A stretch of DNA of 5,298 nucleotides from an uncultured Pseudomonadota bacterium (GTDB lineage Bacteria; Pseudomonadota; Alphaproteobacteria; RF32; CAG-239): positions 1-5,298 of the forward strand of contig CACXFX010000176.1 in the NCBI GenBank assembly GCA_902767055.1, given 5' to 3'. Shown here piece after piece: positions 1 through 5,285 of this stretch (positions within the stretch are counted from its first letter, which is position 1; each line of letters starts with the position of its first letter). The notes under the pieces were generated by a model that did no database searches, was not told the origin of the DNA, and saw only the letters and a list, made by a program, of their open reading frames with translations. The position numbers were made by a program, and so were the translations under genes.

Positions 1-310
1 CGTGTATATTTTAGAAGACGGGACGAAATTTTTGTCGGCGGCGGATATGGCAGGTGGCACAAATGTTTGCGCCAAAGAACTCAACGAATGCAAACGCGAT
101 GTTTTGGAAAGCAAAGGCATTTGCCAAGGCTCAAGTTGCGATACATTTATTCAAAGCGACGGACAATATATGCTCAAATTTGGCGGCAAAACATATCAGG
201 ATATCAATGCCCTTTTGAAAGGCGATTATGACCGGCGCCGTATCTATACGATAGAAGAGGCAAACTTTGTTGCCGGCGATAAAAACCGCGTGTCAATCAA
301 GTATCGCTAA
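1..310 (+). CDS. C-terminal part of a hypothetical protein with four cysteines (5' end outside window)
   Basis: An open frame runs in from the left edge and ends at TAA 308-310, leaving about 102 visible residues. A GTG at 2-4 could be read as a start, but nothing upstream is visible to support it, so I treat the gene as truncated. Counting from that GTG, cysteines fall at 23, 30, 41 and 46 (the last two as CQGSSC). Even spacing of this kind suggests disulphides or metal binding, and so possibly a secreted or surface protein. The tail is basic and aromatic (DRRRIYTIEEANFVAG, ending VSIKYR). It has the feel of the repetitive extracytoplasmic proteins seen in gut alphaproteobacteria, but that is a weak recollection and I assign no function. 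No membrane segment is visible in this part. The stop lies 3 bp from the stop of the convergent regulator gene. Confidence 0.75.
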   Translation, partial: VYILEDGTKFLSAADMAGGTNVCAKELNECKRDVLESKGICQGSSCDTFIQSDGQYMLKFGGKTYQDINALLKGDYDRRRIYTIEEANFVAGDKNRVSIKYR

Positions 311-313
311 CGC

Positions 314-931
314 TTATATCAACCCGATTTTTTGGGCTGTAATAACGGCTTGCGTTCGGTTGGTGACTTTAAGCGAGCGCAACAATGCATTGATGTGGAG
401 CTTGACCGTCGCTTCGGAAACATTCATTTCATAAGCGATTTGCTTGTTCGATTTTCCTTCGGCAATCAGGTTTAAAACTTCGGCCTGACGCGTCGTTAAG
501 CTTTTACCGTTGAGCTTTGACGCACTTTCCGAACGCCCGTCTTCCAAAGCTTTGGGGATATAAACTTTACCTTCTAAAATTGTATCAAAAGCCGATTTTA
601 AGGCCTGCAAATCGGTACAACGCGGAATATATCCGAACAAACCCATATTGATAATTTTTTTGATTTGCATGATATCTTCACTGCCTGAAATGGCGACAAT
701 TTTTAAATTTTCGGCCACACCATGCAGTTTTTCGATACATTTTTCTGCCGGAAGACCGGTCATATCAATATCTAAGATAATCATATCAATACCGGCTTTT
801 TTTTCCAAAAGCTTTAAGGCTTGCGAAAAATCGGAAACCTGCATCACCACAATATCTTTTTTCTTTTCTGTGATATAAAGCGCCAAATTATCTCTGAAAA
901 GCGCATGATCGTCCGCGATTAAAATCTTCAT
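314..931 (-). CDS. Two-component response regulator, LuxR/NarL (receiver plus HTH) family
   Basis: This 205-residue protein has the usual length and order for the family. A CheY-like receiver spans about residues 1-120 and a LuxR-type helix-turn-helix about 143-205. The acidic pair is D7-D8, the phospho-acceptor is D54 (in MIILDIDMTG) and the conserved Ser/Thr is S82 (AISGS). The DNA-binding half is canonical: LTTRQAEVLNLIAEGKSNKQIA, split here as LTTRQAEV then LNLIAEG, with recognition helix VSEATVKLHI. It should act in the cytoplasm as a transcription factor controlled by an unseen histidine kinase. Two positions are unusual: the proline normally four residues after the aspartate is T58, and the conserved lysine is R104 (GYIPRCTD). 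The ATG at 929-931 is preceded by GGAG with 9 nt spacing, which supports this start. It lies 92 bp downstream of the deaminase on the same strand, so co-transcription is possible. I found no convincing promoter between them. Its targets cannot be told from the sequence. Confidence 0.93.
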   Translation of the reverse strand: MKILIADDHALFRDNLALYITEKKKDIVVMQVSDFSQALKLLEKKAGIDMIILDIDMTGLPAEKCIEKLHGVAENLKIVAISGSEDIMQIKKIINMGLFGYIPRCTDLQALKSAFDTILEGKVYIPKALEDGRSESASKLNGKSLTTRQAEVLNLIAEGKSNKQIAYEMNVSEATVKLHINALLRSLKVTNRTQAVITAQKIGLI

Positions 932-1023
932 TCAAGCTTTCTCCAAATCAAAAAGTATGCGGTTGATATAATCTCTTATCCGCGCATTTAAAGTTGAAAG
1001 TTCAAAAAAAATCGTTCAGTCGT
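932..1023 (-). other. Intergenic gap between deaminase and response regulator
   Basis: These 92 bp separate two same-strand genes. They hold a short palindrome at 994-1005 (TTGAA-AG-TTCAA) next to a run of A on the plus strand. Just downstream of the deaminase stop there is a direct repeat GAACGA-CT-GAACGA on the minus strand, followed by T8. No stable stem precedes that T run, so it is a poor intrinsic terminator. A TTATAT -10-like hexamer (966-971, minus) has no good -35. Read-through from the deaminase into the regulator therefore remains possible. Confidence 0.4.
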
Positions 1024-1482
1024 TCAAGAGTCAAGTTCAATATATTCGACACCGGCCTCTTCAAACATCTCTTGCGAAAAACAAAGTTTGTCACGCCATG
1101 TGTTTTTTGGCGTTGTTTCATCAATCACAACCTTATTGGTCACAACCGTTTTGATGCCGGCCTGAATAATCGCACGCGCACAATCGACACACGGCGCATG
1201 CGTCGCATACATCACACAACCTTTAAGCGAAACGCCCGTCAAACAGGCATTATACAAAGCATTGCGTTCCGCATGCTCAAAAAAATCATACTTTGTCGGA
1301 CGCTCCAAACGCTCGGCAACGTCGTCATTGACACCTCTGACCGGCCCGTTATAACCGGTCGCCCGAATCTCTTTATCCGGCCCGACAACGACAGCACCCG
1401 TTTTGGTTGACGGATCTTTTGACCACGAAGCCACCAAAAACGCAAGTTCCATAAAACGTTTGTTCCACTTATCCGAAAACAT
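1024..1482 (-). CDS. dCMP/cytidine deaminase family protein (probable deoxycytidylate deaminase)
   Basis: The 152-residue protein has the full zinc site of the cytidine/deoxycytidylate deaminase fold. It comprises H70-A-E72 (in EHAERNAL, with E72 as the proton-shuttling glutamate) and C98-x2-C101 (APCVDCA). The N-terminal ASWSKDPSTKTGAVVV and the stretch GYNGPVRGVNDD before a basic segment and KYDFFEHAE are the pattern of dCMP deaminases rather than of tRNA adenosine or free cytidine deaminases. The expected reaction is dCMP to dUMP, feeding thymidylate synthesis in the cytoplasm. Length is normal for the family and no catalytic residue is missing. The ATG at 1480-1482 has AGGA five bases upstream. 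The gene diverges from enolase across 121 bp. I see a plausible -10 but no good -35 for it. Substrate choice within the family is inferred from motif style only. Confidence 0.9.
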   Translation of the reverse strand: MFSDKWNKRFMELAFLVASWSKDPSTKTGAVVVGPDKEIRATGYNGPVRGVNDDVAERLERPTKYDFFEHAERNALYNACLTGVSLKGCVMYATHAPCVDCARAIIQAGIKTVVTNKVVIDETTPKNTWRDKLCFSQEMFEEAGVEYIELDS

Positions 1483-1531
1483 CGATTTCCTAAATTAATA
1501 AAATATTTCTGATATTAAAATACTTAAATCT

Positions 1532-1559
1532 CTTGACTTTTAAAGAAAATAGTTACATT
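1532..1559 (+). promoter_or_regulatory. Predicted sigma-70-type promoter of eno
   Basis: A CTTGAC -35 box (1532-1537, the form usual in alphaproteobacteria) is followed after 16 bp by TACATT (1554-1559). This predicts a leader of roughly 38 nt ahead of the ATG at 1604. The spacer and flanks are AT-rich. It is a prediction from pattern only. Confidence 0.6.
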
Positions 1560-1592
1560 TTACCACCAGTTTTTAACATTTTAATTTTTTTT

Positions 1593-2881
<1,289 letters not shown>

Positions 2882-2905
2882 AATTTTTCAATCACCAAAT
2901 TAAAA

Positions 2906-2937
2906 GAAGCGGAAAGCATTTCAGCTTTCCGTTTTTT
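2906..2937 (+). terminator. Intrinsic terminator after eno
   Basis: An 8-bp perfect stem, CGGAAAGC (2910-2917) with GCTTTCCG (2924-2931), encloses a six-base loop and is followed by T6 (2932-2937). It starts about 25 bp after the eno stop and separates eno from the next gene, which has its own promoter. Confidence 0.9.
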
Positions 2938-2962
2938 AATTAATTAAATTTTTTAAAAAACA

Positions 2963-2991
2963 CTTGACAAAATTTTTGGAAGAGGTAAACT
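2963..2991 (+). promoter_or_regulatory. Predicted promoter of the orphan gene at 3048
   Basis: CTTGAC (2963-2968) and TAAACT (2986-2991) are separated by 17 bp. The ten bases CACTTGACAA at 2961-2970 recur exactly at the 4613-4622 promoter. Predicted transcription starts near 2998, giving a leader of about 50 nt. That leader includes a weak hairpin, CAAAG/CTTTG, at about 3000-3018. Confidence 0.6.
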
Positions 2992-3047
2992 GAGGATAGC
3001 AAAGTTCGATTCTTTGTCTTAACAAAAGTCGATGAAAGGAAAAAATC

Positions 3048-3629
3048 ATGGAAAGACGGTCTTACGCTGATATTGAAAAAAAATATGCTCAAAATCCCCT
3101 CATGGCAGAAATAAAAAAGTCATATAGCCGAAAAGGCGGAGAAGCACTTTTTTATAATCATAACGGTGCAGATGTGGCTATTATTGATAAAGCACATCAA
3201 AATGGTCATGATTATGAAATATTCATTATGAAAGATGACAAAACATTAACATTTCGTGCGGCAGGCGAAATCGGAAATGATGCCGGAACGCTTTTTGTAG
3301 GTGCTCGTGTCGTCGGACTTGAGGAAAGAAAAGAGGCAAGCGGCAAACCTTCTGAAGGAATGTACCCTTATACAGTGATACTTAAATCCGAACAAAAAGA
3401 AAAAGGCGTTGATGTGTTAGTTGCTGCGGCAAAGGTGTACCAAAGATATCAAGATGAGACACAGGGAGAAATCAAGATCGGTGATATTTTCAAATCATAT
3501 GTCCCGGGCAGTTTTCAAAGCATCAAAGAAAACCTTAATCAAATCGATAAACAAAATCAAGATGCTCAAAAACAAGCGGTTATTGATTCCAAAATACAAG
3601 ACTTTGCCGACAAGCTTCATGGTTGGTAA
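3048..3629 (+). CDS. Hypothetical protein, 193 residues, soluble
   Basis: I do not recognise this family. The ATG at 3048 has AAGGA at 3036-3040 with 7 nt spacing. With a good promoter and a terminator, that makes it a convincing independent gene. The protein is hydrophilic and charged, with no signal peptide, no membrane segment and no cysteine, so it is probably cytoplasmic. Residues 1-30 are basic and helical. Residues 31-115 alternate short hydrophobic strands (ALFYN, ADVAIID, YEIFIMKD, TLTFRAAG, TLFVGARVVGL, YPYTVILK), which suggests a small beta domain. Residues 120-150 look helical, and 155-190 are rich in Q, N, K and D (NLNQIDKQNQDAQKQ), probably a helix or coiled coil ending in LHGW. 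Composition matches its neighbours apart from somewhat more AAA and CAA codons. It lies between eno and a convergent csp, which says nothing definite about its role. Confidence 0.85.
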   Translation: MERRSYADIEKKYAQNPLMAEIKKSYSRKGGEALFYNHNGADVAIIDKAHQNGHDYEIFIMKDDKTLTFRAAGEIGNDAGTLFVGARVVGLEERKEASGKPSEGMYPYTVILKSEQKEKGVDVLVAAAKVYQRYQDETQGEIKIGDIFKSYVPGSFQSIKENLNQIDKQNQDAQKQAVIDSKIQDFADKLHGW

Positions 3630-3641
3630 TTTTGAATATAT

Positions 3642-3684
3642 AAAAAAACCCCTGCCTTTTAAAAATAATCGGCGGGGGATTTTT
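3642..3684 (+). terminator. Intrinsic terminator between the convergent 3048 gene and csp
   Basis: An A7 run (3642-3648), a GC-rich stem CCCCTGCC (3649-3656) with GGCGGGGG (3671-3678) and a T5 run (3680-3684) form a terminator usable from both sides. The fifth pair is T-G. In plus-strand RNA this is a tolerated U-G wobble, whereas in minus-strand RNA it becomes a C-A mismatch. The structure should therefore work better for the 3048 gene than for csp. Confidence 0.88.
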
Positions 3685-3694
3685 CTATATGTAT

Positions 3695-3898
3695 TTACAA
3701 AATTTCTATTTCACCGGCTGCGATACGCCCGCGATCATCATAGGGCTCATAACTGACTTTTTGCCCGTCAAACAGACGCCTGATACCTTTTTCTTCCAAC
3801 TTTGTGATATGCACAAAAATATCTTTTCCGCCTTGTTCCGGCTCAATAAAACCATAACCTCTTCTGGTATTAAACCATTTTACAGTCCCGACAGTCAT
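3695..3898 (-). CDS. CspA-family cold-shock domain protein
   Basis: A single cold-shock domain of 67 residues makes up the whole protein. Such proteins bind single-stranded RNA and DNA as chaperones that melt mRNA structure and can act in transcription antitermination. The nucleic-acid-binding motifs are RNP1 (GYGFIEPE, residues 14-21) and RNP2 (DIFVHIT, 26-32), preceded by the typical TVKWFN (5-10). RNP1 has Y15 where F is common and RNP2 ends in IT rather than FS; both are conservative. I chose the ATG at 3896-3898. It gives the family-standard N-terminus MTVGTVKWF and is preceded by AAGGA nine bases upstream. An in-frame ATG six codons earlier (3914-3916) would place that Shine-Dalgarno sequence inside the gene. 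The gene is monocistronic and convergent with the 3048 gene. Whether it is cold-induced cannot be told from sequence. Confidence 0.95.
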   Translation of the reverse strand: MTVGTVKWFNTRRGYGFIEPEQGGKDIFVHITKLEEKGIRRLFDGQKVSYEPYDDRGRIAAGEIEIL

Positions 3899-3907
3899 AA
3901 AAAATTT

Positions 3908-3937
3908 TCCTTTCATAGTTTGTTGAAGATAACAAAC
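3908..3937 (-). promoter_or_regulatory. csp leader: 5' hairpin followed by Shine-Dalgarno
   Basis: On the minus strand, GTTTGTT (3937-3931), loop ATCTTC and AACAAAC (3924-3918) form a perfect 7-bp hairpin. The Shine-Dalgarno AAGGA (3912-3908) begins five bases later. The predicted transcription start is near 3936, so the hairpin would sit at the very 5' end of a short leader of about 38 nt. Such a hairpin could protect the mRNA from 5' end-dependent decay or tune ribosome loading. Confidence 0.6.
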
Positions 3938-3942
3938 CGACC

Positions 3943-3970
3943 ATTAAAACGATTTTTCCAAAAAGTCAAC
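3943..3970 (-). promoter_or_regulatory. Predicted csp promoter
   Basis: On the minus strand a GTTGAC -35 box (3970-3965) and a TTTAAT -10 box (3948-3943, five of six to consensus) are 16 bp apart. The -35 overlaps the left arm of the inverted repeat at 3967-4010. This is a pattern-based prediction. Confidence 0.5.
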
Positions 3971-4010
3971 TAAAAATTATTATAAATATAAAATAGTATA
4001 TTTTTAGTTG
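3967..4010. repeat. 11-bp inverted repeat around an AT-rich core, upstream of csp
   Basis: CAACTAAAAAT (3967-3977) and ATTTTTAGTTG (4000-4010) are perfect inverted copies flanking 22 bp that are almost wholly A and T. The left arm overlaps the csp -35 box. It could be a two-arm operator, an AT-rich upstream promoter element, or a transcribed hairpin. No T run places it as a terminator. Confidence 0.7.
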
Positions 4011-4065
4011 TGTATAACTTCGGCCAACTTTTTTGCAATACTGAAAAATGCGAGCTATACGATAC

Positions 4066-4104
4066 GAATCCTCCCCCTCGAGGGGGGAGGCACGGAGGGG
4101 GTGA
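4066..4104. repeat. REP-like palindromic repeat, unit 1
   Basis: This 39-bp unit has arms CCTCCCCCT and AGGGGGGAGG around the two bases CG. One extra G bulges in the right arm. A tail CACGGAGGGGGTGA follows. The strong GC bias contrasts sharply with the surrounding AT-rich DNA. The unit recurs 57 bp further right in the same orientation, with a longer loop. No transposase lies nearby. Confidence 0.85.
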
Positions 4105-4122
4105 CAACAAACTCATCCTTAT

Positions 4123-4173
4123 GAATCCTCCCCCTGAGCGTTAGCGGTGAGGGGGGAGGCACGGTGGGGGTGA
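4123..4173. repeat. REP-like palindromic repeat, unit 2
   Basis: This 51-bp unit shares the GAATC start, both arms (CCTCCCCCT and AGGGGGGAGG) and the tail CACGG-(T for A)-GGGGGTGA with unit 1. It carries a 14-base loop, GAGCGTTAGCGGTG, where unit 1 has only CG. Conserved arms with a variable loop point to selection on, or copying of, a hairpin. This looks like a dispersed genomic repeat family, but membership elsewhere in the genome cannot be tested here. Confidence 0.85.
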
Positions 4174-4187
4174 TTAACGTTAAAACC

Positions 4188-4203
4188 AATTGCGTCAGCA
4201 ATT
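4188..4203 (-). terminator. Weak hairpin downstream of the 4229 gene
   Basis: AATTGC (4188-4193) and GCAATT (4198-4203) form a perfect 6-bp stem with a four-base loop, 25 bp past the stop of the minus-strand gene. On the minus strand it is followed by GGTTTTAACG, a poor U tract. It is at best a weak terminator. On the plus strand a better T run follows, but no plus-strand gene feeds it. Confidence 0.3.
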
Positions 4204-4228
4204 TCTTTTTTCTTAATATATTTTACTC

Positions 4229-4552
4229 TTATATTTCCTTTTTTAGCACTGCCAACTTTTTTTCTTCAATTATTTTTTCGATATAAGCCGTACGCTCTGA
4301 AAGGGCATGCTTTTTGAGATATTCATTCAAAATTTTTAAGACATTATCTCGGTATTGCGTCTTTAACTCGGCAATCGTGGCAAGATGATAAACCGCCGCT
4401 TCAAAAACCTGAAAATTCGGATTATCAAGATCGTTGGCAATCAACAGATAAGTCGGTGTTTTTCCTTTTTCACATTTAAGATTTTTAGAACATTCACATT
4501 TTGCCTCAGAACCGAGGATTGCCGACCAAAAAGAAGATATTTTTTTAAACAT
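4229..4552 (-). CDS. Small hypothetical protein with a CxC-x5-C cluster
   Basis: I do not recognise this 107-residue protein. The start is ATG at 4550-4552 with GAGG five bases upstream. A TTG six codons earlier (4568-4570) would absorb that ribosome binding site and is less likely. Residues 1-15 are amphipathic and moderately hydrophobic (MFKKISSFWSAILG). They could be a membrane-associating helix but are too short and too weak for a clear signal peptide. Cysteines at 19, 21 and 27 (KCECSKNLKCEKG) form a compact cluster that could bind metal, though a fourth ligand is not obvious. Residues 48-107 look all-helical and charged, ending in EKIIEEKKLAVLKKEI. The gene diverges from the 4688 gene, and the two predicted promoters overlap. 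Reality as a gene is supported by its ribosome binding site, promoter and codon pattern; its function is unknown. Confidence 0.75.
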   Translation of the reverse strand: MFKKISSFWSAILGSEAKCECSKNLKCEKGKTPTYLLIANDLDNPNFQVFEAAVYHLATIAELKTQYRDNVLKILNEYLKKHALSERTAYIEKIIEEKKLAVLKKEI

Positions 4553-4593
4553 TTCCACCTCATCAAACAAGTCACTTTATCTGCTAAAGCCTC

Positions 4594-4622
4594 ATTTTAG
4601 AACAAAATATCTCACTTGACAA
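4594..4622 (-). promoter_or_regulatory. Predicted promoter of the 4229-4552 gene
   Basis: On the minus strand TTGTCA (4622-4617, five of six to TTGACA) and TAAAAT (4599-4594, five of six to TATAAT) are exactly 17 bp apart. Predicted transcription starts near 4587, giving a leader of about 35 nt. The -35 box shares bases 4617-4620 with the -35 of the divergent plus-strand promoter. Confidence 0.5.
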
Positions 4623-4644
4623 GATTTTCAATAAATGTTATGAA
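4615..4644 (+). promoter_or_regulatory. Predicted promoter of the 4688-5173 gene
   Basis: CTTGAC (4615-4620) is followed after 18 bp by TATGAA (4639-4644), preceded by TGT (4636-4638), which fits an extended -10 (TGN). The decamer CACTTGACAA at 4613-4622 is identical to the one at 2961-2970. Predicted transcription starts near 4651, giving a 37-nt AT-rich leader with no Shine-Dalgarno sequence. Confidence 0.55.
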
Positions 4645-4687
4645 AAAAATAATATCCCTTATTATAGAAACCCTTTATTAAATTAAT

Positions 4688-5173
4688 ATGTCAAACGAGA
4701 GCCGACAGGTTTACAAAACCGTGATGGATACATATGCCCGCATCAGTCATATTCAAAGATTAAGTATCAGACCGAGCACGAAAGTATCCCGTTATTATCG
4801 CCAAAAGCTTGCGAAAGAGCTGAGCGAAATCTGCTGTGTTCCGATCAACAATCCGGATAAATTGGTGAGCATTGTCGATTTTGCCGAATACCTCAAACGC
4901 CATAATATGGAACAGCGCTTGCCTGAAATTGAAAATGAAGTGCGTCAAATTTTAAAAAATTTTTTCGTGACACGAGAATTTTCAAAAGACGAACTGATTT
5001 TTGAGGGCATTCCCGATCCTTTATACAAAATTTGTTATGACGTATTCAGACAAGAAGTTTCGAAACGTTTCAAAATCAACCTGTACTTTATTTTTAGGCA
5101 GGATATTTTTCAACGAAACTTTTCAATTGCCGAGATTGTCGATTGGATTTACTTAAACGAAAAAGCTACCTGA
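4688..5173 (+). CDS. Hypothetical protein, 161 residues, helical
   Basis: I do not recognise this family. The ATG at 4688 is the first possible start in the frame. The bases before it (CCCTTTATTAAATTAAT) contain no purine-rich ribosome binding site, unlike the other complete genes here. An in-frame GTG-ATG pair at 4721-4726 has only a distant AGG, so I keep 4688. The protein is basic at the N-terminus (RLSIRPSTKVSRYYRQK, residues 24-40) and helical throughout. It has C49-C50 and a lone C116 but no zinc-like pattern. Its aromatic C-terminal third (FKINLYFIFRQDIFQRNF, 128-145) ends in an amphipathic IAEIVDWIYL helix. There is no signal peptide and no clear transmembrane span. It is soluble or perhaps membrane-peripheral. 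The last four codons, stop included, form the left arm of its terminator. The gene appears monocistronic and is divergent from the cysteine-cluster gene. Confidence 0.8.
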   Translation: MSNESRQVYKTVMDTYARISHIQRLSIRPSTKVSRYYRQKLAKELSEICCVPINNPDKLVSIVDFAEYLKRHNMEQRLPEIENEVRQILKNFFVTREFSKDELIFEGIPDPLYKICYDVFRQEVSKRFKINLYFIFRQDIFQRNFSIAEIVDWIYLNEKAT

Positions 5174-5190
5174 AAAAGGCAGCTTTTTTT
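5161..5190 (+). terminator. Intrinsic terminator overlapping the stop codon of the 4688 gene
   Basis: AAAAGCTACCT (5161-5171) pairs with AGGCAGCTTTT (5177-5187) around the loop GAAAA, followed by further T to 5190. One A-C mismatch interrupts the stem in plus-strand RNA; in minus-strand RNA it becomes a G-U wobble. The left arm covers the final sense codons and the first base of TGA (5171-5173). Confidence 0.8.
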
Positions 5191-5256
5191 CTATAACAAA
5201 AACCACAAACTTTAGCTGGACAATTCTTCATATTTCAAAAACTTAAAAATACATTA

Positions 5257-5285
5257 TTGACATTTCCACTCAAATAAGCTAGACT
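5257..5285 (+). promoter_or_regulatory. Predicted promoter for a gene beyond the right edge
   Basis: TTGACA (5257-5262) and TAGACT (5280-5285) are 17 bp apart. A perfect -35 and ideal spacing make this one of the better promoter matches in the window. The 83 bp between it and the 4688 gene's stop hold only that gene's terminator and AT-rich sequence. What it transcribes lies outside the window. Confidence 0.55.

Larger units (their letters stand above)
3899..4228. other. Gene-free stretch of 330 bp
   Basis: From left to right it holds the csp leader and promoter (about 3899-3970), the 11-bp inverted repeat (3967-4010), an unremarkable AT-rich spacer (4011-4065), the two REP-like units (4066-4173), a 10-bp palindrome TTAACGTTAA (4174-4183) and a small hairpin (4188-4203). 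I found no credible open reading frame with a ribosome binding site on either strand. Confidence 0.75.

Noticed and set aside
324..336. CCC-GATTTTTT-GGG as a terminator for the left gene
   Set aside because: The stem is only three base pairs and no T run follows it in the needed position.
994..1410. Plus-strand open frame of 138 codons opposite the deaminase gene
   Set aside because: It lies antisense to a gene with an intact zinc site, has no ribosome binding site, and has an R/N/T-rich composition typical of a reverse-strand shadow.
3899..3916. Six-codon N-terminal extension of the cold-shock protein (ATG at 3914-3916)
   Set aside because: It would translate through the Shine-Dalgarno of the inner ATG and gives an N-terminus unlike the family, which begins just before TVKWFN.
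3421..3973. Overlapping plus-strand frames at 3421-3756 and 3689-3973
   Set aside because: The first is out of frame with the 3048 gene and runs through its terminator; the second is antisense to the cold-shock gene. Neither has a ribosome site.
4066..4173. The two GC-rich repeats as a minimal CRISPR array
   Set aside because: Only two units exist, the variable part is the hairpin loop within the unit rather than a spacer between units, and no cas gene is near.
4553..4570. TTG start extending the 4229 gene by six codons
   Set aside because: A rarer start codon, and the GAGG site would fall inside the gene instead of in front of the ATG at 4550-4552.
4385..4600. Plus-strand frame opposite the cysteine-cluster gene
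   Set aside because: No ribosome binding site or promoter was seen, and it overlaps the divergent promoter region. The minus-strand gene has both signals and a more natural protein.
5128..5170. C-terminal helix of the 4688 protein (FSIAEIVDWIYL) as an acyl-carrier-protein end
   Set aside because: The resemblance is limited to one short amphipathic helix; there is no DSL phosphopantetheine serine motif in the protein.
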